The notes under the pieces: generated by a model | Databases searched by the model: none | Told to the model about the DNA's origin: nothing | Seen by the model: the letters and a program-made list of their open reading frames with translations, nothing else | Assembly (NCBI GenBank): GCA_964555735.1 | Contig: CAZKTS010000136.1 | Coordinates: 1-31,742 of the forward strand | Direction of reading: 5' to 3' | DNA: 31,742 nucleotides | From: CAZKTS01 sp964555735 | GTDB taxonomy: Bacteria > Actinomycetota > Acidimicrobiia > IMCC26256 > PALSA-555 | Part shown: in pieces, positions 6,671 through 15,129 of the stretch | How the letters are laid out: the number at the start of each line of letters is the position of its first letter | Numbering within the stretch: the stretch's first letter is position 1 | Translations under genes and position numbers: made by a program

Positions 6671-8878
6671 GTGCTCGGACGCGTTGGTGGGTTCTGCTAT
6701 CGGCGTCGCCGGTTCGTGGTCGCGATCTGGGTCGTCGGGGTCGTCGGCCTGGTCGTCGCCGCCGGCGCTTCGGGTGGCGAGACCGCGAGCGTGTTCTCGG
6801 TCCCCGGTACCGAGTCCCAGCAGGCCTTCGACCTGCTCGACGAGCGCTTCCCCGCGCGGTCCGGCGACACCGCCGACATCGTCTTCCGCTCCGCGCGCGG
6901 CGTCGACGACCCCCGGGTCCGCAGACACATGGAACGCTTCATCGCGCGCGTCGAGAGCGTCGATCACGTGCTCGGCATCACGTCGCCCTACGGCTCGCCA
7001 CCGCGGCCCGTATCTGCCGACGCCACGACCGCGTTCGCGACGATCCAGTTCGATGAACGCGCCGGCGAGCTCCGACAGGACGGCGTGGTCGACGACCTCC
7101 TCGCGCTCCGCGACACGGCCGACTCCGACCTCGTCCAAGTAGAGCTCGGCGGCCGTGTGATCCAGTTCGCCGAAATCGAAGGCCCCGGCGGTCGAGGCGA
7201 ACAGATCGGGTTGCTCGTCGCGATCGCCGTGCTGCTCTTGTCCTTCGGATCCGTCGTCGCTACGGGGCTCCCGATCCTGACCGCAATGTTTGCGCTGGCC
7301 GCGGCACTGTCGCTGCTCACCCTCACCGCGACCGTCATCGACCTCTCAGACTTTGCGCCGCGCCTGGCCGCGCTCATCGGCCTCGGAGTCGGCATCGACT
7401 ACGCGCTCTTGATCGTCACCCGGTACCGCCACGGCCTCCACGCCGGCCTCGAGCCGGAACGGGCAGTCACGTCGGCGATGAGCACTGCGGGTCGCGCAGT
7501 GATGTTCGCGGGGTTCACGGTCATCGTGTCGCTCGGCGGCATGTTGGTCATGGGAGTCCCGATCGTCCAGACGATGGCTATCGGTGCGGGCCTCGCGGTG
7601 TTCACCGTGATGCTCGCCGCGCTCACGCTGGTGCCCGCAGTTCTGGGCTTCGCGGGTCGCGCGATCGATCGCTTCCACGCCCCTGGCCTCCGACGTGACG
7701 AGACGGCGCACCGCGTGACGTGGTGGTTCCGTTGGAGTCGACTCGTCCAGCGTCGCCCCTGGCCATTCGCGATCGTCGGCCTCGCGGTGTTGGTGACCTT
7801 GGCCATCCCGTTCCTGTCCCTCCGGCTCGGGTCGAGCGACTCCGGTGCCGACCCGACCACGAAGACATCGCGGCGCGCCTACGACCTCCTCGCGAACGGG
7901 TTCGGGCCCGGCTTCAACGGGCCCCTCGTCCTCGCCGTTCGACTCCCCGCCGGGTCCGACGCCGCTGCGCTCGAGCCGATCACGACCGAGCTCGCCAAGA
8001 GTGACGGCGTGTTCGCAGTCGCGCCGCCGCGACTCAACGGTGCCGGCGACGCGGCGGTCGTCACGGTGTTCCCCGATTCTTCACCGCAAGACCCGCGCAC
8101 GCTTGAGCTCATCAATCACCTCCGCGACGACGTACTCCCTGCGGTCAGCCACGGAACCGGCATCGATGTCTACGTCGGAGGGATCACCGCAGTCTTCGAC
8201 GACCTTGGCGTTGCACTTGCCGACCGCCTCTTCCTGTTCATCGCCGTGGTCCTCGGACTCTCATTCATCCTGCTCATGATGGTGTTCCGCTCGGTGCTGA
8301 TCCCACTGAAGGCCGTGCTGATGAACCTGCTGTCCATCGGTGCGGCCTACGGCGTCATCGTCGCCGTCTTCCAATGGGGATGGGCCAAGGACCTCGTTGG
8401 CATCGACCAGTCGGGACCGATCCAGTCCTTCATCCCGATGCTGCTCTTCGCCGTGCTCTTCGGGCTGTCCATGGACTACGAGGTATTCCTGCTCACACGC
8501 ATTCGCGAGGAGTACGTCCGCACCGGCGACAACAGCCTCGCCGTCGCCGACGGTCTCGCGGCCACCGCGCGCGTCATCACCGCCGCCGCCGCGATCATGG
8601 TCGCCGTCTTCGGCGCCGCGGTCCTCGGCGAGGATCGAACGACGAAACTCTTCGGCCTCGGACTCGCCACCGCGGTCTTCCTCGATGCCACGGTGGTGCG
8701 GACGCTCCTCGTGCCCGCCACGATGGAGCTCCTCGGCGACGCCAACTGGTGGATCCCCCGCTGGATCGACCGGTGGCTCCCACACATCAGCGTGGAAGCC
8801 GAGGACAGCACCGACCGTGCCGTGCTCGCCGACGAGATCGCCGAGGTCCTCGACGTGACCACGGCCCCGCCGTCGTGA
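6671..8878 (+). CDS. MMPL/RND-family transporter
   Basis: 735-residue inner-membrane exporter of the MmpL type. It has two matching halves. Each has one N-terminal membrane helix (RFVVAIWVVGVVGLVVAAGA and PFAIVGLAVLVTLAIPFLSL), a large extracytoplasmic loop, and a five-helix bundle. Each half has the family's helix-4 signature: GLGVGIDYALLIVTRYR and LFGLSMDYEVFLLTRIREEY, with the Asp-Tyr pair thought to relay protons. GGGAGG five bases before the GTG at 6671 decides the start over the TTG at 6668. The stop overlaps the next gene's GTG (GTGA). Facing a TetR regulator and leading a P450 gene, it probably exports a lipid or hydrophobic product; the substrate is unknown. Confidence 0.93.
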   Translation: MLGRVGGFCYRRRRFVVAIWVVGVVGLVVAAGASGGETASVFSVPGTESQQAFDLLDERFPARSGDTADIVFRSARGVDDPRVRRHMERFIARVESVDHVLGITSPYGSPPRPVSADATTAFATIQFDERAGELRQDGVVDDLLALRDTADSDLVQVELGGRVIQFAEIEGPGGRGEQIGLLVAIAVLLLSFGSVVATGLPILTAMFALAAALSLLTLTATVIDLSDFAPRLAALIGLGVGIDYALLIVTRYRHGLHAGLEPERAVTSAMSTAGRAVMFAGFTVIVSLGGMLVMGVPIVQTMAIGAGLAVFTVMLAALTLVPAVLGFAGRAIDRFHAPGLRRDETAHRVTWWFRWSRLVQRRPWPFAIVGLAVLVTLAIPFLSLRLGSSDSGADPTTKTSRRAYDLLANGFGPGFNGPLVLAVRLPAGSDAAALEPITTELAKSDGVFAVAPPRLNGAGDAAVVTVFPDSSPQDPRTLELINHLRDDVLPAVSHGTGIDVYVGGITAVFDDLGVALADRLFLFIAVVLGLSFILLMMVFRSVLIPLKAVLMNLLSIGAAYGVIVAVFQWGWAKDLVGIDQSGPIQSFIPMLLFAVLFGLSMDYEVFLLTRIREEYVRTGDNSLAVADGLAATARVITAAAAIMVAVFGAAVLGEDRTTKLFGLGLATAVFLDATVVRTLLVPATMELLGDANWWIPRWIDRWLPHISVEAEDSTDRAVLADEIAEVLDVTTAPPS

Positions 8879-9342
8879 GCCCGCAAGTGCTCGCCACGAC
8901 GACGGCGCGCTGCCACGTCCTCGACGTCGCGAGCCTCCTCGACCGTGAGGCGGTCGACGTGCTTCGCCAAGCCGCGAACGCGACCGTCGCCGGACCCGAC
9001 TGGTACCTCGCGCTAATGCCGAACACCAACGCCCGCAGCCGTCGCGCCCCCGTCCTCGTCGCCGTTGCATCCGTCGACCACACTGGGCCCCTGCGGTGTG
9101 AGCTCAGCCTGCACTGGCGGACCATGTCCACCGTCCGACAACGATCCGGGCTCTTGTGCCTCCAAGCGTTCGCACTCGCGCTCGGGCCCCGTGCACTCAC
9201 CGAACTCACGCTCGTCGACGACCGCCGGCGGACGATGCTGCGCTCCAACTCGGTGCCCACCCGTCAGCGCGAGCCCGCCCAGCGATTCCTATCAGCGCTC
9301 GCCCGTCAGCTCGAACAGACCGTCTCCCTGACCAACGGATGA
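8875..9342 (+). CDS. Unrecognised 155-residue protein between transporter and P450
   Basis: I do not recognise this family. The frame starts at a GTG that overlaps the MMPL stop (GTGA) and ends in a TGA that overlaps the P450 ATG (ATGA), so it is very likely translated as part of the operon. The sequence is soluble, with no signal peptide or membrane helix. It has a strand-rich middle (PVLVAVASVDHTGPLRCELSLHW) and a helical C-terminus rich in Arg. There are no clear catalytic motifs. Being sandwiched between transporter and P450, it may be an accessory protein of the pathway; that is inference from position only. Confidence 0.72.
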   Translation: MSPQVLATTTARCHVLDVASLLDREAVDVLRQAANATVAGPDWYLALMPNTNARSRRAPVLVAVASVDHTGPLRCELSLHWRTMSTVRQRSGLLCLQAFALALGPRALTELTLVDDRRRTMLRSNSVPTRQREPAQRFLSALARQLEQTVSLTNG

Positions 9343-10556
9343 CCATGGAACCTAACCCCGACGCCTTGATCCTCGAGATCCTGACCACACCCGCCGGTCG
9401 CGACGACCCCTACTCGCGCTATCGGACACTCCGAGAAGTCGCGCCGATACATCGCAGCCCAGACGCGCCGATCGTCTACCTCTCACGCTACGATGACTGC
9501 CGAGGTGTGCTGCACGACCCCGCGCTCGGCAAGCATCCCGCCGACGCCGTCAGCATCTTCGGGACCGCGACGAGCAAAGAGTGGAGCATCTTCCGGCGAA
9601 CCTCGATGTTGTTCCTCGACCCGCCGGACCACACCAGGCTCCGCGGCCTCGTCAGCCGAGCGTTCACACCACACCGCATCGAAGCACTCACCCCGGCGAT
9701 AGAAGCGCTCCTCGAGCCGATCCTCGATGACATGGCCGCACTCGGAAATGTCGACGCCATGGATCGACTCGCATTCCACCTCCCCGTAGCGGTGATCGGA
9801 GAACTCGTCGGTGTACCCCCAAGCGACCGCGAGCAGTTCCGCCAGCTCGTACGCGACACCGCCGCCCTCATCGAACCCGCGAGCGACAGCATCACGATCG
9901 AGCGCGCAAGCGACGCTCACGCGACCATGCGGGAGTACTTCGCGGACCTGATCCGTGATCAACGCCGACGTGACCGTGACGACCTGCTCGGTGCACTCAT
10001 GCGAGCACGAGACGGCCGCGACCGTCTCTCGACCGACGAGCTCATCTCGACCGTCATCCTGCTCTTCGCGGCGGGCTTCGAAACAACAACCAACCTGATC
10101 GGCAACGGCCTCCTCGCGCTCCTCCGTCACCCGCACGAGCTCGATGCGCTGCGCACCGGCGCGAGCAGCGCACGCGAAGCGGTCGACGAGATTCTCCGCT
10201 ACGACAGCCCCGTCCAGCTCGACGCCCGCTACGCGCACCTCGAGACCCATATCGGAGGCGTGACGATCGCGCCAGGTGACACCGTGATCACGTTCCTCGG
10301 TGCCGCGAACCGGGACCCGGAACGCTTCACGGAGCCCGACGCGTTCCGCGCGAACCGAACCGACAACCATCCGCTCAGCTTCGGTTGGGGAATCCACCAC
10401 TGTCTCGGAGCACACCTGGCCCGCACCGAGGGCGTCGCGGTCTTCACCGGCCTCCTCCGCCGATTCCCCAGCATCGAGCTCGCCGACCCCGACCCGCCAC
10501 AACGTCCATCGTTCACGCTCCGAGGCCTCGAGGAGCTCTGGGTCAACGTCGCATGA
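9339..10556 (+). CDS. Cytochrome P450
   Basis: 405-residue soluble bacterial P450 monooxygenase. Motifs in order: the I-helix oxygen-activation segment AAGFETT (244-250), the K-helix EILR (Glu284-Arg287), and the heme-binding loop FGWGIHHCLG with the thiolate Cys355. The N-terminus (DPYSRYRTLREVAPIHRS) is typical of CYP107-like class I enzymes, which need a ferredoxin and reductase; no partner is encoded next to it. The ATG overlaps the preceding gene's stop (ATGA), and a strong hairpin follows 16 bases after its own stop, so it ends the operon. Substrate unknown; the thioesterase and MMPL neighbours suggest a lipid, steroid or polyketide-like compound. Confidence 0.95.
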   Translation: MTMEPNPDALILEILTTPAGRDDPYSRYRTLREVAPIHRSPDAPIVYLSRYDDCRGVLHDPALGKHPADAVSIFGTATSKEWSIFRRTSMLFLDPPDHTRLRGLVSRAFTPHRIEALTPAIEALLEPILDDMAALGNVDAMDRLAFHLPVAVIGELVGVPPSDREQFRQLVRDTAALIEPASDSITIERASDAHATMREYFADLIRDQRRRDRDDLLGALMRARDGRDRLSTDELISTVILLFAAGFETTTNLIGNGLLALLRHPHELDALRTGASSAREAVDEILRYDSPVQLDARYAHLETHIGGVTIAPGDTVITFLGAANRDPERFTEPDAFRANRTDNHPLSFGWGIHHCLGAHLARTEGVAVFTGLLRRFPSIELADPDPPQRPSFTLRGLEELWVNVA

Positions 10557-10571
10557 CCACGCTCCGACCGC

Positions 10572-10601
10572 GCGAGTCCCGCGGTCAGGGCGCGGGATCG
10601 C
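10572..10601 (+). terminator. Likely terminator hairpin of the MMPL-P450 operon
   Basis: Left arm GCGAGTCCCGCG pairs with right arm CGCGGGATCGC, giving 11 base pairs with one bulged G around a 7-base loop. It starts 16 bases after the P450 stop. No T-tract follows, which is common in high-GC actinobacteria. The rest of the 216-bp gap up to 10772 shows no gene I can support. Confidence 0.5.
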
Positions 10602-10759
10602 ACTCATCGCCGACGAGCAAGGCCCAGCCACCGGAACCGCGGGGCTGCTCCTCCACGGCTGCGGCCAGACCCAGGGATTCCTGGTGACGAGCGCCCCGCA
10701 CCCGCGGCTGACCGCCGCGATCGTCGACACGCGTGCTCAACAGGGGTGCGCTCTGCCCT

Positions 10760-10765
10760 TAGTCT
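10760..10765 (+). promoter_or_regulatory. Candidate -10 box (TAGTCT) of a leaderless transcript
   Basis: TAGTCT fits TANNNT and ends seven bases before the ATG at 10773, with no ribosome site in between. It is the counterpart of TAGACT at 4107. No clear -35 element. Confidence 0.35.
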
Positions 10766-10772
10766 CTACCTG

Positions 10773-10907
10773 ATGGGATCGAGCAAGCACCCCGGCCACG
10801 ACACTGCCTCTGACCTGCACAAACGCGGCGGTTTCGAAGCGCTCGTACTCGACTTCGGAAGGCGCGTCAGTCCAGACAGGACCATCAAACCACGTCGCGC
10901 CTGCTGA
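10773..10907 (+). CDS. Tiny possible leaderless ORF (44 aa), copy B
   Basis: 44-residue ORF whose C-terminal part LDFGRRVSPDRTIKPRRAC matches the tiny ORF at 4119; its N-terminal 22 residues (MGSSKHPGHDTASDLHKRGG...) have no counterpart there. Its first codons lie in TGATGGGATC, the same decamer found in the tandem repeats downstream of both copies. The caveats given for copy A apply: no third-codon-position bias, and similarity continues past the stop. Confidence 0.28.
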   Translation: MGSSKHPGHDTASDLHKRGGFEALVLDFGRRVSPDRTIKPRRAC

Positions 10908-10926
10908 GGCAGCGATCGCCGTCCAC
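10839..10926 (+). repeat. Diverged repeat, copy B (pair with 4143-4230)
   Basis: About 75 of 88 bases match copy A without gaps. After exactly 34 unrelated bases comes the 11-bp tandem repeat at 10961-10982, the same layout as copy A. Copies A and B are in direct orientation and enclose the thioesterase/MMPL/P450 cluster. Confidence 0.8.
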
Positions 10927-10960
10927 CGGGTCGCGCCTCACGCGCTGAACCCGCCCGATT

Positions 10961-10982
10961 GGATGGGATCTTGATGGGATAG
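10961..10982 (+). repeat. 11-bp tandem repeat, imperfect (GGATGGGATCT / TGATGGGATAG)
   Basis: Two adjacent 11-bp units sharing GATGGGAT, equivalent to the perfect pair at 4265-4286. It lies immediately before the accessory island and is a candidate boundary or integrase arm site. Confidence 0.6.
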
Positions 10983-11003
10983 GCCGCCGGACGAGCGAGC
11001 TCG

Positions 11004-11794
11004 CTAAGGGTTGAAGATCTTGTCGTCGCCCAAGTTCGCGATCGCTAGCACCTCGTCGACGCCTGCTGGACAGAGGGAAGAGTCGATGAGATCGACTTCG
11101 AACGTGGCGTCGGTCTTTGGAAACACGTGGTCGACGTAGGTGAAGTCGCCTGTTACCAACTTCCCGCCGGCGAACGTCGCAACTCGAATCTGGAGGTTCT
11201 CTTTGGGCTCGGAGAATGTGTTCGAGACAGTCCCCGACACGGTGCAGCCCGGTGGGAACTCGGCTGCGAGTTCGGGCGACAGGCTCTCCTCGGGTGTCAC
11301 CACCAGGTTCGAAAAGCCACCGGAGACTTCCTCGGTCCTTTGCGAAACGACCCGACCAAGGTCTTCGTCTTGATCTTCGCCTCCGTCATCGGCACTGGAA
11401 GGTCGAGCGCAGTCTCGACGAAGAGGCCCTGAGATTTCGGCAAGATGTTGATCTCATTGGGGTTAAGCGATTCCACGAGCTCTCCGTCAGGTCCGAGGAT
11501 TGAGATCTGACCTCCCACCTCTAGCGCAACCTTGCTGCTGGTGTTTCGTGCGAGGACCACGAGGGTGTGGAAGTTGCCGCCAGTTTGACCGGGGAGATAC
11601 GTAAGAGACGACTGTTCAACCACGATCGGCGCTTGATTCGCTTTGCGCTCCGTTGCTCCACGAGTGCTCGCCCCCGCCAACGGCACCGAACTCGCGGCAG
11701 CAACAAGAGCCAACGAAATGACGCCCAGAGCGATAACCCGTCCACGGATCATTCCCGTCCCCAATTTTCGACGAAACACACTGAGGTGAGTCAT
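11004..11794 (-). pseudogene. Secreted protein of unknown function, interrupted by one frameshift
   Basis: Two minus-strand frames form one protein. The first half (from the ATG at 11794) has a signal peptide (MIRGRVIALGVISLALVAAA...AGAS) and beta-rich sequence, and ends in a stop at 11297. The second half (11004-11303) continues the theme in another frame. Joining ...TLVGSFRK to TEEVSGGFSNLVVTPEESL near 11331-11345 makes a smooth sequence. One base has been lost or miscalled there; a -1 ribosomal shift is less likely, as no canonical slippery heptamer is present. The protein looks like an exported beta-sandwich with two late cysteines. No family recognised. An alternative start is the ATG at 11752. 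Confidence 0.6.
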
Positions 11795-11883
11795 ATCGCG
11801 TTCAGACAGCCGCTCGCGGGGGCGGCTTGGATTCGGCGGGCTGATCCGCGGCACTGTCACAGGGCCGCGCGAACCTAGGTGCG

Positions 11884-12690
11884 ATGTCATCCATGAAGCA
11901 GTGCCTCTTCTGCGCGGCGGACGATCTCACGCGGGAGCACCTGATCAGTCGCCCGATTGCGGGTGCCTTCGGCATCGACCGGAATGCCGAAAACTTCGCC
12001 CGATTCGCTCCTGGTGAGAACGACCGGATGAGCATCCAGGCACTCAACAACCTCCAGGTGCGGCTTGTGTGCGGGACCTGCAACGCCGGTTGGATGAACG
12101 ACCTCGAGCACGACATGGCGGCTGTGGGGCGATGGCTGCAGAGCGCTCGATGTGGTCGGCTTGGAAAGCGCCGATTCGACACGATTCGAGCGTGGCTGCT
12201 GAAGACCTATCTCGTCCTAAGTGCCATCGAGGGAGGCATCACAAAGTTCAGTGACGATGGCGAGCCTAGGTTCCGCGTCATCCCCGAACTCACGCGGGCC
12301 CGACAGCTCCGCGCGGGTGACCTCTCGGAAGCCTTCGAGGGAGTCCATTGCGGCTTCGCCCGAACTGGCGAAATGGCCCGCTTCGGATACTCGTTCGGTA
12401 ATCCGACCATCGAGCCCGTCGGACCACGTTATGCGGGGGTACGAAGTGCAGGAGCAGCAGCGCTCGCGTTCGGTGGCGTTCAGCTCTGGATCGTCGTTCC
12501 CTTCATACCTGGTGCCACGTGTGAGTTCCCGTCCGGCGTCGAGGTCCTAACACAGCACGCCGACGTGAAGCGCGTGCGGCACATCGCATTCATGCCAGAT
12601 CAGCACCAGGCAATTGTCGACAACGGAGAGCACGACATCGTGGCCCTGAGTGCGAACCTCACCACGTGGGCAGCAGCTCGAGCTTCATGA
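11884..12690 (+). CDS. HNH-like zinc-binding protein of unknown function
   Basis: 268-residue protein with a treble-clef/HNH-like N-terminus: Cys7-x2-Cys10, then Glu18-His19 (TREHLISRP), then Cys63-x2-Cys66-Asn67 (LVCGTCNAGWMNDLE). The C..C / EH / C..CN spacing is that of HNH nucleases and related putative nucleases with a long unknown C-terminal half. Residues 80-268 contain no recognised motif and look mixed alpha/beta. The start is uncertain: ATG at 11884 or at 11893, with no ribosome site. It is the first plus-strand gene of the cargo block and sits next to CBASS, so a defence or element function is possible but unproven. Confidence 0.7.
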   Translation: MSSMKQCLFCAADDLTREHLISRPIAGAFGIDRNAENFARFAPGENDRMSIQALNNLQVRLVCGTCNAGWMNDLEHDMAAVGRWLQSARCGRLGKRRFDTIRAWLLKTYLVLSAIEGGITKFSDDGEPRFRVIPELTRARQLRAGDLSEAFEGVHCGFARTGEMARFGYSFGNPTIEPVGPRYAGVRSAGAAALAFGGVQLWIVVPFIPGATCEFPSGVEVLTQHADVKRVRHIAFMPDQHQAIVDNGEHDIVALSANLTTWAAARAS

Positions 12691-12908
12691 AGCCAACACC
12701 TGACCGATACAACCACCCTTGATGCATGCGACCGCTGCGAACCATGCCCATCAGGCAGTTGCGCACGGCTCGCTGCGCCACATCGTCGATCCGCGCGCGG
12801 GGTTACTCGGAAGTTCGCGTGCCTCCCGTCGTGGTTGCGAAGCGACTTAGCCCCACTCCTTGTCGACGAGCATCGCCTGACGCTGCGTGAGTACCACAAG
12901 CGTCATCC

Positions 12909-13691
12909 TCATGGCATTCCCGGCACGCATCGCAGGTAGGCGTCATAGTCGATGGCTGGCGCGCTTCCGATCGCTTGGAGATCCCGCAGAAGCCGCATCA
13001 CGAAATAGATGAGGCTCACGTTGGGTTCACTGACTTCGATGTTGATGACGCGCTGGTCGCCACCGCGCTCGACAACAAAGCCGCCGTGCTCAACGGCACA
13101 TCCGATATCGATGCCATGTTGCGCGTCACCGTTGCCGATGGCGTCCAAGGTACGGATGGCATCGCGGAACGGATCGCCGAACGGAGGACTCCAGGCGCTC
13201 CGTCGCCCAAGCACGCCGCCGATGATCCGCTTCGGGGTGACGGGTTCGTACTTCCCGCCAGCGTGAGGGACGGGGACTGAGGTGCGGTGCAGCCGGCGTA
13301 CCGATGCGATCTTTCCTGCGGCGTAGTCCAGGTACGGCTTGTCGAGGTGCTGCTTGACCTCGAAGGTGGCGTAGACGCTTTCGGCCGGAATGAACCTGGC
13401 CCCGCCGATCTCGAACAGCAGCGGCGAGAAGTGGCGGTCATGAATCACGACGTCGATCTGTTCGCTCAGTGCGCCTTGGCTGTCGACGACGAACGCTTTG
13501 GCGACGCCATATCGGCGCGGGAGGATTGCACCAAGCATGCTGAGCCAGTTCAGTTCGGTGTCGTCGCCCTTGGTGCCCGGGTGTGTCGTGATGTCGCCGA
13601 GTCCGAGGTCGCTCAGGAGCTTCTCTTGACGCTTGAGGAAAGCGTCGCTGAGGTCAAACGACTGCGCTGGCGTGGGGTCGTCGCTGCTCAT
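12909..13691 (-). CDS. nucC: NucC-type CBASS effector endonuclease
   Basis: 260-residue restriction-endonuclease-fold protein that matches my memory of E. coli NucC across its length: HPGTKGD near 37-43, YGVAKAFVVDS, SEQIDVVIHDR, IPAESVYATFEVKQ, LHRTSVPVPHAGGKY and IIGGVL. The PD-(D/E)xK active site is Asp80 ... Glu111-x-Lys113. In known systems NucC trimers bind cyclic triadenylate, pair into hexamers and cut double-stranded DNA, killing the infected cell. The ATG overlaps the stop of the TRIP13-like gene (ATGA), making it the last gene of the operon. The presence of NucC predicts that the cyclase makes cyclic tri-AMP; that is inference. Confidence 0.93.
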   Translation of the reverse strand: MSSDDPTPAQSFDLSDAFLKRQEKLLSDLGLGDITTHPGTKGDDTELNWLSMLGAILPRRYGVAKAFVVDSQGALSEQIDVVIHDRHFSPLLFEIGGARFIPAESVYATFEVKQHLDKPYLDYAAGKIASVRRLHRTSVPVPHAGGKYEPVTPKRIIGGVLGRRSAWSPPFGDPFRDAIRTLDAIGNGDAQHGIDIGCAVEHGGFVVERGGDQRVINIEVSEPNVSLIYFVMRLLRDLQAIGSAPAIDYDAYLRCVPGMP

Positions 13692-14623
13692 TGCTGACCT
13701 GACGCCTTCGCATCGAAGGGACGTGTTGGTTCGAACGCAGCCGCGAGAGCAACGAGTTGGTTGTTCGTGATCGGCTGCCCGGCGTTTACGGCTTGGAGGA
13801 CGGCCGTGGGTACGAAACGTTGGCGCAAGTCGGAGTACGTGCAGCCGTAGCCACGTCCGGTGTCGCCGGTCAGGCGCACAACCTCATCGAGGGCGCGGTC
13901 GTCAAGCTTCACGCCGTCGAACGAACTGCACAGCAGCTGCTTGCGCGCTGCATCATCAGGGCGCACGAATTGCAGGACTGCCGCGGCCCGGCGACGAACC
14001 GCCGGATCAATAGCGTCGACTCGGTTCGTACACATGATCGTGAGCACTGGCAGACGGGCACGGCGAATGCCGTCGATGCCTCGGATTAACGCGTTCACGC
14101 CAGCACGGTCCTCGTGGTGCATCTGCGCGAGTTCGCGGGACTGCGCGAGGGCATCGGCTTCGTCGATGAGGAGGATGGTCCCGTGGCGCAGCTTTCCGTC
14201 TTGGCCACGACCGCCTTGTGCTTGCTCGTGCACCTTCTCGAAGGCTCGCGTCAAAAGTGTCGTCATTTCGCCGACGGCGCCATGACCGCGAGCGGACAGA
14301 CTTAACGGGAACAAGGTGATGTGAACACCCAGTGCTGCGGAAATCGGATCACCCACCGTCTCGGCCAATTCCGTCTTTCCGGTTCCGACATCGCCGGCCA
14401 GGACGACGAGCGGCGTGCGATCCATCACGTCGTCAACAGCGGGGATGCGCTGGCCGTGGGACTTCTTGCTCCATGCCTCGACGATGCTCGGATCGAGAAG
14501 CACACGCGCTTCGGTCAGAAGGTGTGCCTTGATGTCGTCGATGCCTACGAGCCCGTCGAACCGCTCGCGGGCTCGGTCGTCAGGAAACTCCTGAACGTCC
14601 GAGAAGAGTCCTTCGGCGCTCAC
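13688..14623 (-). CDS. cap6: CBASS Cap6: TRIP13/Pch2-like AAA+ ATPase
   Basis: 311-residue AAA+ remodeller. In known type III CBASS it pulls apart the active HORMA-cyclase complex and so resets the system. Walker A GDVGTGKT is 77-84, Walker B LLIDEA is 151-156 with catalytic Glu155, sensor-1 Asn200 is in IMCTN, and the arginine-finger cluster is AVRRR (208-212). I use the GTG at 14623, which overlaps the HORMA stop (GTGA), because the 54 residues upstream in this frame are Arg/His-rich noise inside the HORMA gene. The gene ends in ATGA shared with nucC. All catalytic residues look intact. Confidence 0.93.
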   Translation of the reverse strand: MSAEGLFSDVQEFPDDRARERFDGLVGIDDIKAHLLTEARVLLDPSIVEAWSKKSHGQRIPAVDDVMDRTPLVVLAGDVGTGKTELAETVGDPISAALGVHITLFPLSLSARGHGAVGEMTTLLTRAFEKVHEQAQGGRGQDGKLRHGTILLIDEADALAQSRELAQMHHEDRAGVNALIRGIDGIRRARLPVLTIMCTNRVDAIDPAVRRRAAAVLQFVRPDDAARKQLLCSSFDGVKLDDRALDEVVRLTGDTGRGYGCTYSDLRQRFVPTAVLQAVNAGQPITNNQLVALAAAFEPTRPFDAKASGQQ

Positions 14624-15126
14624 CGCGGTCGGAAGGTTTGACGGCCGACGCGAACGCCACCTGCGGTGTAACCGTGGTCGGTCTGCCAGTAGCCATCGCC
14701 GTCGCCGGGCAACGACCCCGCCGTTCGCTGAATGGGCAGGGTGCTCTTGATCGTCGACTTCTGTGTGCTCGTGAGCTTCGCCCACTTGTCGGTGTACGAC
14801 ATGAAATTGAAGTACGACGCGCCCGCGAGCGTGGCCTTGGCGTAGATGCCGCCGGCGTTGGAGTCCCCGTGCAGCCCGCCGTCAGGACCGACGGTGTACC
14901 GGAAGGTCAGGACGCGCTTGCCTCCCTTCTTGAACCCGAACTCGTACTCATCGACATACTCGCCTGCGAGCATCTCGATCAGTTCGCCTTCGTAGTCCGC
15001 GATCGAGTCTTCGCTCGGATGGTCGTAGAGGATGTGGCACTGGTACAAGTCGGCGACGACTTTCGCCGCGAGGTGCTTTGCGTGGGTGCGGGTGAACGTT
15101 GCCGTTGTCGTGAATGTGGTGGACAT
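14620..15126 (-). CDS. cap7: CBASS Cap7: bacterial HORMA-domain protein
   Basis: 168-residue protein with the bacterial HORMA pattern: FTRTHAKHLAAKVVADLYQC, then YDHPSEDSIADYEGELIEML, then beta strands (RVLTFRYTVG) and a long C-terminal safety-belt region with HGYTAGGVRVGRQTF. In known systems it senses a phage-derived or peptide closure motif, folds closed and activates the CD-NTase. The ATG lies three bases after the cyclase stop and its own stop overlaps the Cap6 start. Only one HORMA gene is present, as in the E. coli MS115-1 type operon. The identification relies on the fold pattern plus its fixed place between cyclase and TRIP13. Confidence 0.88.
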   Translation of the reverse strand: MSTTFTTTATFTRTHAKHLAAKVVADLYQCHILYDHPSEDSIADYEGELIEMLAGEYVDEYEFGFKKGGKRVLTFRYTVGPDGGLHGDSNAGGIYAKATLAGASYFNFMSYTDKWAKLTSTQKSTIKSTLPIQRTAGSLPGDGDGYWQTDHGYTAGGVRVGRQTFRPR

Positions 15127-15129
15127 CAG

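Noticed and set aside
6551..7138. Upstream extension of the TetR gene
   Set aside because: It runs through the palindrome and into the MMPL gene; the GTG at 6550 has a good ribosome site and starts just before the HTH.
10553..10687. 44-residue ORF whose ATG overlaps the P450 stop
   Set aside because: Low-complexity composition, and the frame contains the terminator-like hairpin at 10572-10601; not supported as a gene despite the ATGA overlap.
12600..12899. 99-residue minus-strand ORF beside nucC
   Set aside because: It overlaps the end of the HNH-like gene; Arg/Ser-rich with no motif, consistent with a shadow frame.
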